From contig NC_085116.1 of NCBI RefSeq assembly GCF_030269925.1, forward strand, positions 6,882,001 to 6,946,000: a stretch of 64,000 nucleotides of DNA. Reading direction: 5' to 3'. Every line of letters begins with the position of its first letter. The first letter of the stretch is position 1. The notes under the pieces were generated by a model, which had not been told where the DNA came from, did not search any database, and worked only from the letters and a program-made list of their open reading frames with translations. This stretch comes from Bombyx mori. Taxonomy: Eukaryota > Arthropoda > Insecta > Lepidoptera > Bombycidae. Positions 61,501 to 64,000 of the stretch are shown piece after piece. The translations under genes and the position numbers were made by a program.

Positions 61501-63894
61501 CCTTCCCACACCGATAAATAAAACCGTACGTAGGAAGTAAGTGATCATGAAAACAAGCAATTAAACTTTAATAAAATCAACTTAATTTTTACAATTTTTA
61601 TAGTTTAAAACTGAATGCTCTCTCTCCCGGCCTTTAGGTGTAAAGCGATTAGCAGAACCCAAAGATATTGCAACATAAATCCTGTGAAACCTCGAGATTA
61701 GTGTTCGTAGCTTCAATAGCATTTCAAGGGACACGCGTGATAATTCAGAAATAGAGCAAAAGTTTGAGGAGGTTGCATTTATTCGTGTTTGTTCATATTC
61801 CATTAAGATCTGAAACCTTAAGCCTCTCTTTGCTTGTTGAATCTTAGTGATAAAAGCATATGAAATATATAATAAAGTTCAGGGTGCTACAACTACACCC
61901 TTATCATCATCAGCAATATCCTGAGCAAAATGTTTATGTAACTTTGTAATTCCTAACGAATCTAAGTACTTATGGTAGGACTACTAACACGGGTAGGTAG
62001 CACCACCCTGCCTATTTCTGTTGTGAGATAGTAACGCGTTTCGGTTTAAATGGTGTGGCAGCCATTGTACGATAAAACGCAAGGCTAACTTCTACTAAAT
62101 CTTAGAAATCATGTCTCAAGTTGGGTGGTCGCAGTTATGCTGTTGATGTCTATGAGCTCCGGTAACCACTTAACACTAGGTGAGCGGTGAGCTCATCGAA
62201 TCATCTAAGCAATAAAATACAAAAGTCCGCACAGAAGCTAGCTGCTAGCAATTATGCGTTGTTTCAATAATTTAGTGAGCATCTAGATGTCATGGAAATA
62301 AGAGTGCAACAAAATAAGTGATGTGTGGAAAAAATATCCGATGATAGATCTTAGTTAGATGAAAAGTAAGCGGGATTACTTTATTTGATTGTTTTATAAT
62401 TTAGCAGTTCGTAATTTACATGAAATACGAATAATTAGAAGGTGTTGTCATTGCTTTACGTTCAGAGTTGTCAACAAAAAAGTGCAGTCGTATATATAAA
62501 ATTGACAAAAAATCGTTTGTTACAAAACTTTTAAGCAGTGATCCGTTTATCAAAATACCTAAATATTTTTACTATGAATCAAACTTGTCGATCGCTAATG
62601 CCGTCCAAAAATGGAGCAGCCACATTGAAAGTAGTTCTTGCTAGACCGGGATTCCGTGAACAATTGTTTGTAGGATTTCGACATTACAACATTCTTGGAA
62701 ATACGAATTCTATTACCTTCGTAAATTGTTGAGCCTCTACGTGGAGGAAACTCATTTGGAAACAAGTAGTAGTAAGGAAATAAGCGTTTAAGACAAGAGT
62801 TCGATATTTATTTATATACATTTTTATGTATGTATATGTATTTATTTAAGTACGAGTATTTGTATCTATAAATATTATGTATATACATATGTTTAAGTAC
62901 CTAATAATTATCACTATAACACTACACCTAGCGTTCATCTCTGCATTCTCTTAAGGTAGACCGTCAGAGAATGCCTATGGCATTAAGTCCGCCTTTATAC
63001 TGTCAAGTATATAAAGTTATAAATAAATTAATTAATTAAAAAAATCTTATGCACTAGACAATTGTAACTAAGCTCTGGAAACAATAAAGACACTAGCACT
63101 TTTTATAATAATTTAAACATTTAAATTGGAGAGTAACTGCTGTCGCTCAGAATGGACCAGAAAAACTAAAAAAAAGGCTAATTTCATCAAGTGCTTCGTT
63201 AACAACGAGATGTGTATTGTTGCATATCGATTTCCTGAAACGCATTATGTGTTATAGCACTGGTTACAGCTAATGGAGATGTACTCTGTTTATGAGGCGA
63301 CTGATGCGATAGTTGAATGGGAATTAAGGGATCAACTCAAACTCTCTCTGTCCCTTCTACACAGAAGGTAATTTTTGGGATTGCTGATACACACGGATTT
63401 AAATGCAAATAGCCGTTACTTGGGAACCCCGAGCCGGAAATGGGACCAGAACCGTCCACAAGACCCAACCTATGCTTTGTATTATATAACATATAATCTT
63501 CGAAAAATAATTCATATTAAATAGTTACTATGCAATATTATGTAATTTATTGTTTCCTTAAAATGACGTTGTAACACGTTATTAATCTTAAATTGTTCAA
63601 CAAAGAGACAGAGAGCAGATAAATAATAAATTCCAAAACTATGACTACCCACATTAGTAGTTGAGATTTCCTGTCAACATCAGCTGATGTTATGTTGTTG
63701 ATGATGCTGTGTTTAACCGCGCATTATTCATACAATCCAACGGTCATAGAATCATTATTTAGTGTTTCACTGACCTGTCCGGTGGCTTTCTTGTATCGAT
63801 GTGTTGCTTCCCGCACAAGGTCCCTGACCAGCAAGTCGCCAGCGCCGCATGGCACCAACACCCGGACGGATCCGAAGCAAACCGTCACTTTCAT
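13379..63894 (-). CDS. baz: bazooka / Par-3 polarity scaffold, whole locus (20 coding exons)
   Basis: Par-3 is a multi-PDZ scaffold of the apical PAR complex (Par-6, aPKC). It acts at the apical cortex and adherens junctions of epithelia, and in neuroblasts and oocytes. Twenty exons join in one frame to 1111 aa, counted from exon lengths. Domains seen: CR1 (about 1-80), RRGSEP site (S146), PDZ2 (about 322-410), PDZ3 (about 512-611), CR3 aPKC site (S814), KSSSLESLQ site (853-861), basic patch (about 909-923), coiled coil (about 1040-1069). The order matches Drosophila Bazooka as I recall it, but the protein is shorter than the fly's roughly 1460 aa and lacks a recognisable PDZ1. Intron 1 is 29.6 kb. 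Identification is by recalled family sequence, not by a search; splice sites were read by eye. Confidence 0.95.
13509..14755 (-). other. baz intron 19, nothing identified
   Basis: A 1.25-kb AT-rich intron between exons 19 and 20. I see no recognisable repeat, RNA gene or coding segment on either strand. Confidence 0.5.
14756..14842 (-). CDS. baz: baz exon 19: C-terminal coiled coil
   Basis: Encodes residues 1040-1068 plus two bases of 1069: ARREKLSEVQIGQMRRQVQS, then QRAKAEEE. The heptad-like charged helix matches the coiled coil of mammalian Par-3 (DRIQRLRQEFQQAK). Acceptor TTCTAG|TGC; donor AAAG|GTGAAT, phase 2. Confidence 0.9.
14931..14998 (-). CDS. baz: baz exon 18: HYVNYEE segment
   Basis: Encodes residues 1018-1039 plus two bases of 1040: AMDSAWGPTGHYVNYEEIQQ, then NL. 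HYVNYEEIQQ aligns with fly HYANYEDLHQQ. Acceptor CACAG|GCT; donor TCAA|GTGAGT, phase 2. At 68 nt this is the shortest exon of the gene. Confidence 0.88.
15121..15370 (-). mobile_element. BMC1-tail element beside exon 17
   Basis: A roughly 250-bp tail unit starting 27 nt past the exon 17 donor in intron 17. Inverted relative to the copy at 17803-18052. Confidence 0.85.
15398..15536 (-). CDS. baz: baz exon 17: Pro/Gln-rich tail segment
   Basis: Encodes residue 971 to 1017: SRTETSHSRQSSGSGDRNQR, then a Pro/Ala-rich run and TVTQQQQ. The frame is set by exon 18. The acceptor that keeps frame is TGTACAG|CTC (15536); CTCTAG|GAC six bases on also keeps frame. A stronger-looking TTCAG (exon start 15550) would shift frame and stop at 15412-15414. 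Donor CAACAG|GTAACA. A reversed BMC1-tail element begins 27 nt past the donor. The low-complexity sequence gives little homology, so boundaries are tentative. Confidence 0.72.
16953..17395 (+). repeat. Dispersed lepidopteran repeat
   Basis: Starts CTAGCGGCCCGCTCTGGCTC and ends after CGGTTCAGTAGTTTCGGAGC with an (ACAA)n run. Typical of abundant non-autonomous moth elements. In baz intron 16. Confidence 0.6.
17461..17580. other. CpG-rich block in baz intron 16
   Basis: GC-rich sequence (CGCGCATGCGTTCGAGTGCC) followed by a CT microsatellite, starting about 40 nt beyond the exon 16 donor. Could be an unknown repeat or an intronic regulatory element. Confidence 0.35.
17622..17765 (-). CDS. baz: baz exon 16: basic/charged tail segment
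   Basis: Encodes residues 923-970 plus two bases of 971: IGKPHKKTEGECGRSQ, then EKSLSRDALDRHNRLDERPE. It completes MFR-IGK, the equivalent of FRFGK in other Par-3 proteins. Acceptor GTCGCAG|AATAG is clear. The donor is less certain: the only usable GT before the in-frame TAA is AAAC|GTAATA, giving phase 2. A BMC1-tail repeat ends about 37 nt upstream of the acceptor. Confidence 0.82.
17803..18052 (+). mobile_element. BMC1-tail element beside exon 16
   Basis: A roughly 250-bp tail unit with A-rich end in intron 15, about 37 nt upstream of the exon 16 acceptor. Opposite orientation to 15121-15370. Confidence 0.85.
19062..19182 (-). CDS. baz: baz exon 15: basic membrane-binding patch
   Basis: Encodes residues 883-922 plus two bases of 923: LKHWLTDDNAG, then SHKKPSLLKSLSTMFR. 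It corresponds to fly KKPSILRGIGHMFRF and mammalian AKKGMLKGLGDMFRF, a basic-hydrophobic segment that helps fly Baz bind phosphoinositides at the cortex. Acceptor TTACAG|CG; donor TTCAG|GTTTGT, phase 2. Confidence 0.92.
19297..19614 (+). mobile_element. 5'-truncated LINE with ORF2 C-terminal remnant and 23-bp TSD
   Basis: The reading frame 19314-19589 has YPREGKRKRGRQQKRLDDDI, then ITWSRVARERLEWSRL. This is the C-terminal tail typical of RTE/Proto-like endonuclease-reverse transcriptase proteins in Lepidoptera. The insert is bracketed by an identical 23-bp direct repeat (19274-19296 and 19615-19637), a target-site duplication. It lies just upstream of exon 15. It cannot move by itself. Confidence 0.85.
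19772..20020 (-). mobile_element. Bm1-type SINE, diverged
   Basis: Shares GGACGGGTAGGTGAGCTCAC and the ATCTACCACCG core with the other Bm1 copies. Lies in baz intron 14, about 90 bp from exon 14. The right boundary is vague. Confidence 0.8.
20109..20231 (-). CDS. baz: baz exon 14: second PAR-1/14-3-3 site
   Basis: Encodes residues 842-882 plus one base of 883: VGPALGMRKSSSLESLQIAI, then QENQRN. It matches fly GPSLGMKKSSSLESLQTMVQE, the region of S1085, which is phosphorylated by PAR-1 and bound by 14-3-3. Acceptor AACAG|CAATG; donor CCAC|GTAAGT, phase 1. Confidence 0.95.
20500..20568 (-). mobile_element. Bm1 fragment next to exon 13
   Basis: Contains GCGACCCACTGAGAAGATCC and the adjoining core. 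It lies 30 nt past the exon 13 donor and extends the open frame there artificially. Confidence 0.75.
20598..20758 (-). CDS. baz: baz exon 13: CR3, aPKC binding and phosphorylation site
   Basis: Encodes residues 788-841 plus one base of 842. After a Gly/Ser-rich start comes FSRDAVGRRSMSEKRHAAMD, then AKQTGTYKK. This is CR3, the pseudosubstrate-like segment bound and phosphorylated by aPKC at the RRS serine (S814 here, equivalent to fly S980). The exon is strikingly GC-rich against AT-rich flanks. Acceptor GTGCAG|GGG; donor CATT|GTGAGT, phase 1. A degraded Bm1 fragment begins about 30 nt past the donor. Confidence 0.96.
20867..20960 (+). repeat. Second inverted repeat, partner 1 (intron 12)
   Basis: Contains GAAGCAAAAACTTTGTACCC and TATGAAATTTCCCACATTTA, matching the reverse of 27213-27304. 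Confidence 0.85.
21020..21232. mobile_element. Possible hAT-type remnant
   Basis: The left end CTTTCCCAAAGTGTG and right end AAGTTTGGGAGCC form a short inverted pair around a G-rich GGGGGCGC interior, as in non-autonomous hAT elements. No TSD checked out. Confidence 0.4.
21231..21300 (+). repeat. tRNA-like sequence, probably SINE-derived
   Basis: TAGTCTAATGG fits the Pol III A box and GGTTCGATTCC the B box with tRNA-like spacing, but I cannot fold a proper anticodon arm or acceptor stem. Adjacent to the hAT-like remnant in intron 12. Confidence 0.5.
21921..22449 (-). CDS. baz: baz exon 12: long linker with LRNESYYMAT motif
   Basis: The largest exon, residues 612-787 plus two bases of 788. 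It is rich in Asn, Asp, Ser and Thr and probably disordered. Conserved islands are WNPVIDRLTGLRNESYYMAT (fly NPVLDRLTG...LRNESYYMAT) and HHNVIIEEDYGTT (fly LLIEDD, mammal TVIIEDD). Acceptor CCACAG|AAAG; donor CGAG|GTGAGT. A plus-strand frame through the same bases (22241-22495) is a shadow. Confidence 0.94.
22541..22608 (+). mobile_element. Bm1 fragment in baz intron 11
   Basis: The short match GATGGTAGATTCTGCGAAGC and following bases lie inside a 246-bp intron. Confidence 0.7.
22696..22847 (-). CDS. baz: baz exon 11: second half of PDZ3
   Basis: Encodes residues 561-611 plus one base of 612: NDQLLSVNGVSLVGQSNAEA, then METLRRALLHA...GSISLTIARRTG. This is the C-terminal half of PDZ3, near-identical in its core to the fly (NDQLLSVNGVSLRGQNNAEAMETLRRAM). 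Acceptor TATAG|ATT; donor ACAG|GTACAA. Confidence 0.95.
23281..23390 (+). repeat. Second LINE-tail family, copy 2
   Basis: Same blocks as 7104-7222, in baz intron 10. Confidence 0.75.
23476..23555. mobile_element. 80-bp hAT-like MITE with 8-bp TSD
   Basis: Terminal inverted repeat TAGGGGTGTGCGAATA. Flanked by perfect 8-bp direct repeats CACAAAAC (23468-23475 and 23556-23563), the TSD size of hAT elements. Ends 42 bp beyond the exon 10 donor. Confidence 0.9.
23597..23772 (-). CDS. baz: baz exon 10: first half of PDZ3
   Basis: Encodes residues 503-560 plus two bases of 561: RLDVPVHDSEKAGLGISVKG, then a short insert, then DLGIFIKSVLNGGAASRDGR. This matches Par-3 PDZ3 (fly HIPVHDTEKAGLGVSVKG...DLGIFVKNVIHGGAASRDGR). 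The fly's Ser/Asn-rich insert in the loop is reduced here to a few residues. Acceptor TTTCAG|ATA; donor GAAG|GTTAGT, phase 2. Confidence 0.96.
24006..24199 (+). mobile_element. Bm1-type SINE, 5'-truncated
   Basis: The 3' two-thirds of Bm1 with an A-rich tail, in baz intron 9, directly upstream of a composite SINE. Confidence 0.82.
24231..24683 (+). mobile_element. Composite tRNA-head / BMC1-tail SINE, full length
   Basis: The head has Pol III promoter boxes (TGGCCTAACGG as A box, GTTCGAATCC as B box). A linker and the BMC1-like tail ending AAGCAATAAAA plus poly-A follow. A possible 7-bp TSD AAAGCCG flanks it. Other copies in the window are heads or tails only. Confidence 0.85.
24788..25045 (-). 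CDS. baz: baz exon 9: PDZ2-PDZ3 linker
   Basis: Encodes residues 417-502, a low-complexity linker with PKQAEAGAGPENGR, an Asn-rich run and GRIPKSSSKDDLLSKEQTPD. Fly Baz has a related KSSSARSL stretch at this point. Both ends are phase 0 (acceptor TTTCAG|AGG, donor TCT|GTGAGT), so it is a second symmetric exon. Probably disordered; the KSSSKDD serines look phosphorylatable, which is inference. Confidence 0.9.
25430..25600 (-). CDS. baz: baz exon 8: second half of PDZ2
   Basis: Encodes residues 360-416: GAAVSDGRLRAGDKLVSVNN, then VSVSGLTQQQVVALLRNTP and STVDIVIER. These are the beta4-alpha2-beta6 elements of a PDZ fold. The GRL.AGD.L..VN signature and the following helix are typical. Phase 0 on both sides (acceptor TTCAG|GGT, donor CAG|GTAGCA), so the exon is symmetric and could in principle be skipped without a frameshift. 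Confidence 0.95.
25627..25862 (+). repeat. Inverted repeat partner 1 (intron 7)
   Basis: Begins AAGGGATTTTATGACCTGGT and contains AAGTTACGTCCAGCGGCTTT. It matches the reverse complement of 28042-28316 over nearly its full length, with small indels. Confidence 0.88.
26060..26216 (+). pseudogene. LINE reverse-transcriptase C-terminal remnant
   Basis: One plus frame reads RKERGRLKKKWMECVKDEM, a stop, then VYDRGVWKERQALL. This resembles the GRPKKRW..C...DM tail of non-LTR reverse transcriptases. It is broken by a stop and has no neighbouring RT core. Located in baz intron 7. Confidence 0.72.
26638..26828 (-). CDS. baz: baz exon 7: first half of PDZ2
   Basis: Encodes residues 296-359. The carboxylate-binding loop region reads KGEKGLGFTITTRDNPTGGH, followed by [11 protein letters not shown]. 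This matches fly Baz PDZ2 ([27 protein letters not shown]) almost residue for residue. Mammalian Par-3 PDZ2 binds phosphoinositides. Acceptor TTGCAG|GGG; donor AAAG|GTAGGC, phase 0. Confidence 0.96.
27213..27304 (-). repeat. Second inverted repeat, partner 2 (intron 6)
   Basis: Reverse copy of 20867-20960. The pair flanks exons 7 to 12. Confidence 0.85.
27801..27892 (-). CDS. baz: baz exon 6: short linker before PDZ2
   Basis: Encodes residue 265 to the first base of 296. It reads VEDMLRWVTGVNNVASAHSI, then QERPLDLLPE. It enters in phase 2 from exon 5 and exits in phase 1 into exon 7, so the frame is tightly constrained. Acceptor TTCACAG|AG after a T-rich tract; donor GAAG|GTACAT. I recognise no domain in it. 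It sits where PDZ1 and the PDZ1-PDZ2 linker would be in other Par-3 proteins. Confidence 0.8.
27893..28874 (-). other. baz intron 5: place where PDZ1 exons are expected
   Basis: This 982-bp AT-rich intron holds a repeat copy (28042-28316) and short tandem ATCGGTT-containing units near 28690-28770. I scanned the minus strand for PDZ1-like coding (a G-PLG motif, a GDxI-x-NG motif) and found none. Confidence 0.6.
28042..28316 (-). repeat. Inverted repeat partner 2 (intron 5)
   Basis: Reverse-orientation copy of 25627-25862. The pair flanks exons 6 and 7. Confidence 0.88.
28875..29000 (-). CDS. baz: baz exon 5: linker ending just before the usual PDZ1
   Basis: Encodes residues 223-264 plus two bases of 265: GVWLDAAERIQ..KSLPRDARREPLGQ, then a short unique tail. 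In fly Baz the matching YKWMEAAEK..KSLPRESKRKEPLGQ is followed within about 10 residues by PDZ1. Here the exon ends in a good donor (ATAG|GTAAGT), and the next exon found (27892) is not PDZ-like. Acceptor CGTAG|GAG. Confidence 0.92.
29643..29830 (-). CDS. baz: baz exon 4: linker with RLSMQF motif
   Basis: Encodes residues 161-222 plus two bases of 223. It opens VSEQTKRWSAAV, similar to fly Baz KRWSAA, and ends in NRLSMQFSGPG, aligning with fly GRLSMQFLGDG. The acceptor is TTTCAG|GTG and the donor AGG|GTAAAT, phase 2. All three frames here are long and open, so homology decides the frame. Confidence 0.9.
29857..30058 (+). mobile_element. Bm1-type SINE, 5'-truncated
   Basis: Matches the Bm1 3' portion and A-rich tail, starting about 25 nt upstream of the exon 4 acceptor in intron 3. 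Confidence 0.82.
30456..30926. mobile_element. 471-bp TIR element (MITE)
   Basis: 36-bp terminal inverted repeats (30456-30491 and 30891-30926) differ at one base and start GAGAGCTGG. The interior contains a 133-codon frame with no transposase features. In baz intron 3. No TSD was recognised. Confidence 0.82.
31040..31195 (-). CDS. baz: baz exon 3: PAR-1/14-3-3 site
   Basis: Encodes residues 109-160, starting with a Gly-rich run. It contains GLQVRRGSEPSLHQ, whose serine (S146 here) aligns with Drosophila Baz S151, a PAR-1 target that recruits 14-3-3 and excludes Baz from lateral cortex. The acceptor is TGCAG|GGA and the donor CAG|GTACGG, phase 0 at both ends. The other two reading frames of this stretch are also open but are shadows. 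Confidence 0.92.
31681..31910 (+). mobile_element. BMC1-tail element, strongly diverged
   Basis: Starts CTGGTGGTAGG and ends GCGCGATAAAAAAA, with many differences between. Confidence 0.62.
32262..32470 (+). repeat. Dispersed lepidopteran repeat
   Basis: Contains AATATTATAAATGTGAAAGT, a (TTTG)n run and CGAAACGAAGCAACGGAGTG, a common moth repeat layout. In baz intron 2. Confidence 0.55.
33947..34150 (-). CDS. baz: baz exon 2: second half of CR1
   Basis: Encodes residues 41-108. GPETWIGVRALRANSGGILD leads into DPDDRVCDVADDRE, closely matching the second half of Par-3 CR1 (fly PDSWVTVTHL...GILDPDD..DVADDRE). It ends in the conserved GTASPDMFR. The acceptor is ATAG|GG and the donor CGG|GTATGT, phase 0 at both ends. 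It can therefore accept either exon 1 or the 44-kb alternative first exon. Confidence 0.95.
34615..35025 (-). mobile_element. Diverged BMC1-tail and tRNA-head remnants
   Basis: 34615-34815 matches the reversed tail weakly. 34912-35025 matches the reversed tRNA-head. Probably one old composite SINE with an altered middle. Confidence 0.6.
35386..35614 (-). mobile_element. BMC1-tail element, diverged
   Basis: Reversed tail with CGGCTGCCCCACCCTTCGAA and flanking family sequence. Confidence 0.77.
35640..35790. repeat. AT-rich tandem tract
   Basis: Irregular repetition of TCTATTTATAATAT-like units in intron 1. Confidence 0.7.
40902..41338 (-). mobile_element. Composite tRNA-head / BMC1-tail SINE, full length
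   Basis: Same head-linker-tail order as the copy at 24231-24683 but reversed, with its poly-A as T run at 40903. In intron 1. Confidence 0.85.
41785..41875. repeat. Short tandem repeat, ATTAATTATTTTAC-like unit
   Basis: Several near-identical copies of a 16-bp unit in intron 1. Confidence 0.75.
42233..42693 (-). mobile_element. BMC1-tail SINE interrupted by Bm1
   Basis: The two halves, 42233-42274 and 42520-42693, match consecutive parts of the BMC1-tail family seen elsewhere in the window. Its 5' part ends in ACCAGTAA. The tandem duplication breakpoint is inside it. Confidence 0.8.
42275..42505 (-). mobile_element. Bm1-type SINE nested in another SINE, with 14-bp TSD
   Basis: It has Bm1-like sequence in reverse, with its A tail as a T run at the left end. 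It is flanked by identical 14-bp direct repeats GGTGTTAGGTGTTT (42261-42274 and 42506-42519) that belong to the interrupted host element. A clean retroposition scar. Confidence 0.88.
42634..43722. repeat. 543-bp perfect tandem duplication
   Basis: Copy 1 is 42634-43176 and copy 2 is 43177-43719, with a constant 543-bp offset and no difference seen on reading both. The breakpoint shares a 3-base AAA, which recurs at 43720-43722. Copy 1 starts inside a SINE tail, so copy 2 begins with a truncated piece of that SINE. The duplication is therefore younger than the SINE. Either a very recent event or an assembly artefact. Confidence 0.93.
44067..44189 (-). CDS. baz: Candidate alternative first coding exon of baz
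   Basis: This 41-codon open segment starts MKESTARCEDVADKLVRLFG and ends QGAET before a good donor (ACG|GTGAGA). It has an in-frame TGA two codons before the ATG and A at -3. It lies inside intron 1 on the gene's own strand and ends in phase 0, exactly what exon 2 needs. I saw no acceptor that would make it an internal exon, so an alternative promoter is the simplest reading. The product would keep the second half of CR1 and everything downstream but lose MKVTVCFG and its beta strands. The segment resembles no family I know. It could instead be a chance ORF or the first exon of an unrelated nested gene. Confidence 0.55.
44190..44520 (-). promoter_or_regulatory. Candidate promoter/leader of the alternative first exon
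   Basis: This lies directly upstream of the alternative ATG. It includes a CpG-rich patch at 44420-44480 (runs such as GCGCGCGACG on the plus strand) in otherwise AT-rich DNA. No TATA box is evident. Proposed only because a first exon needs a promoter here. Confidence 0.3.
46564..46813 (+). mobile_element. BMC1-tail element
   Basis: Full tail unit, well conserved, from ACTGGTGGTAGGACC to AAGCAATAAAAA. Confidence 0.85.
47254..47502 (-). mobile_element. BMC1-tail element
   Basis: Full tail unit, reversed, 440 bp from the opposite-strand copy at 46564-46813. The pair could form a hairpin in pre-mRNA. Confidence 0.85.
47780..47872 (-). repeat. RTE/Helitron-type dispersed repeat, partial
   Basis: Reverse complement of the 5' part of 9045-9320 (shared block AGTCTCGCTAAAACTCGAG). 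Confidence 0.65.
52425..52465 (-). mobile_element. BMC1-tail scrap
   Basis: About 40 bp (TTTCACGGCAGAGCTAGAC and following bases) match the family. Confidence 0.5.
52990..53181 (+). pseudogene. Unidentified acidic, Ser/Thr-rich frame
   Basis: 63 codons reading KKESDPVFDNSDDGCDEEIT, then ISDLTEKSSTPFITS. An AATAAA hexamer lies about 12 nt past the stop. It looks like the C-terminus of a real protein or a retrocopy. No ATG-led 5' part was found and I do not recognise it. Confidence 0.3.
53280..53303. repeat. (GGAA)n microsatellite
   Basis: Five to six GGAA units in intron 1. Confidence 0.8.
53674..53994 (+). mobile_element. Bm1-type SINE, near complete, with 10-bp TSD
   Basis: This is the longest Bm1 copy here, about 320 bp ending in an A run. 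It is flanked by TCAGTTGCAT at 53664-53673 and 53995-54004. It contains the conserved core around CAGCCCACTGAGTTTCTC. The reading frame through it is not a gene. Confidence 0.9.
54163..54340. mobile_element. Fold-back MITE
   Basis: 178 bp with ends CAGTGTGCTTAGTG and long imperfect inverted arms (about 70 bp each), almost a complete hairpin. In intron 1. No clear TSD. Confidence 0.87.
55861..56143 (+). mobile_element. BMC1-tail element with internal insertion
   Basis: A tail unit preceded by linker sequence. Near 56000-56025 it carries an extra stretch (AAGCCACGACGAC) resembling the reversed tRNA-head, suggesting a template switch or gene-conversion patch. Confidence 0.78.
56590..56791 (+). 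mobile_element. BMC1-tail fragment
   Basis: The 3' two-thirds of the tail unit, ending in CTAAGCAATAAG. Confidence 0.77.
57292..57436 (-). mobile_element. Bm1 fragment
   Basis: Diverged core with GAGAGAATTTGCTAAC and AAGAGCAGTGCTTCGC, in intron 1. Confidence 0.72.
57986..58160 (-). mobile_element. Bm1 fragment
   Basis: Begins near the tail end (GGTAGCCTAAGAGGCTATTC) and runs through the core in reverse. Confidence 0.75.
58953..59054 (+). repeat. Second LINE-tail family, copy 3
   Basis: Same blocks as 7104-7222, slightly shorter, in intron 1. Confidence 0.75.
60604..60851 (+). mobile_element. BMC1-tail element with altered 3' end
   Basis: Tail unit whose usual GAGCTCGTCC end is replaced by a G-rich stretch before the A run. 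Confidence 0.82.
61971..62224 (+). mobile_element. BMC1-tail element, diverged
   Basis: Recognisable tail with several substitutions and a short insertion; ends AAGCAATAAAA. Confidence 0.75.
62935..63040 (+). repeat. LINE-tail-like repeat, copy 2
   Basis: Contains GAGAATGCCTATGGCATTAA and TCCGCCTTTATAC, then (AATT)-rich sequence. Preceded by a TATG/TATT microsatellite at 62800-62900. Confidence 0.6.
63775..63894 (-). CDS. baz: baz exon 1: first half of CR1 oligomerisation domain
   Basis: Encodes residues 1-40, beginning MKVTVCFGSVRVLVPCGAGD. This is the hallmark N-terminus of Par-3 proteins, the PB1-like CR1 domain that self-assembles head to tail into filaments and is needed for cortical clustering. 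The start is fixed by the conserved MKVTVCFG and by in-frame stops just upstream. The donor is CAG|GTCAGT, phase 0. The next conventional exon is 29.6 kb away at 34150. Confidence 0.96.
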
Positions 63895-64000
63895 CTCAAC
63901 ACAACACTATCACTCACCAAGACTTCACTACCCACTTGTAGCTATCATATTAGTTTGGCGACAAACTAACAAGAGCAAAACACTATCTGATGCACATGGT
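63895..64000 (-). other. 5' leader of the long baz transcript (partial)
   Basis: This is the sequence immediately upstream of the exon 1 ATG. In-frame TGA and TAG codons lie 12-17 nt before the ATG, so translation cannot start further upstream in this exon. I see no TATA box or clear initiator. The transcription start and promoter are probably beyond the window edge. Confidence 0.5.

Larger units (their letters stand above)
44190..63774 (-). other. baz intron 1, distal part
   Basis: 19.6 kb between exon 1 and the alternative first exon. It holds SINEs, LINE tails, a fold-back element and microsatellites, listed separately. CpG-richer patches lie near 44400-44520 and 46130-46290. No conserved exon was recognised. 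Confidence 0.5.

Noticed and set aside
34151..63774. CRISPR-like array or bacterial-type system in the large non-coding stretch
   Set aside because: No regularly spaced direct repeats; the repeats are dispersed SINEs, LINE tails, MITEs and microsatellites in an intron of an animal gene.

Overview
The window is lepidopteran nuclear DNA, almost certainly from a silkworm (Bombyx). It is AT-rich with short GC-richer coding islands, and it is littered with two repeat families that I recall from Bombyx: Bm1-type SINEs, and SINE/LINE elements with a BMC1-type 3' tail and a tRNA-like head. There is no bacterial-style gene density. Nearly all long uninterrupted reading frames are chance frames or lie inside repeats.

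One gene dominates. The minus strand from 63894 down to 13379 encodes bazooka/par-3, the cell-polarity scaffold. I could join 20 coding exons with consistent splice phases. Together they give 3336 nt including the stop (1111 aa), with GT...AG at every junction. In order the protein has an N-terminal CR1 oligomerisation domain (exons 1-2), a PAR-1/14-3-3 type site (exon 3), a linker (exons 4-6), PDZ2 (exons 7-8), a Ser-rich linker (exon 9), PDZ3 (exons 10-11), a long linker (exon 12), the aPKC-binding CR3 site (exon 13), a second PAR-1 type site (exon 14), a basic membrane-binding patch (exon 15), a low-complexity tail (exons 16-18), a short coiled coil (exon 19) and a YYEYD-containing C-terminus (exon 20).

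Two features of this gene stand out. First, no PDZ1 coding sequence is visible where other Par-3 proteins have it, between exons 5 and 6; a short unrelated exon sits there. Second, a well-formed alternative first coding exon at 44067-44189 has the right phase to splice to exon 2. It would replace the first half of CR1.

Layout: 1-13071 lies beyond the 3' end of the gene. It is mostly repeats and AT-rich sequence, with one GC-rich promoter-like block near 3580-4010. From 13123 to 34150 lie exons 20 to 2 with repeat-laden introns. Several introns carry inverted repeat pairs that flank exon groups, the usual architecture for exon circularisation. From 34151 to 63774 is a 29.6-kb first intron holding the alternative first exon, a perfect 543-bp tandem duplication, nested SINEs and fold-back elements. 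Exon 1 and the start of the 5' leader close the window. The real promoter probably lies beyond 64000.
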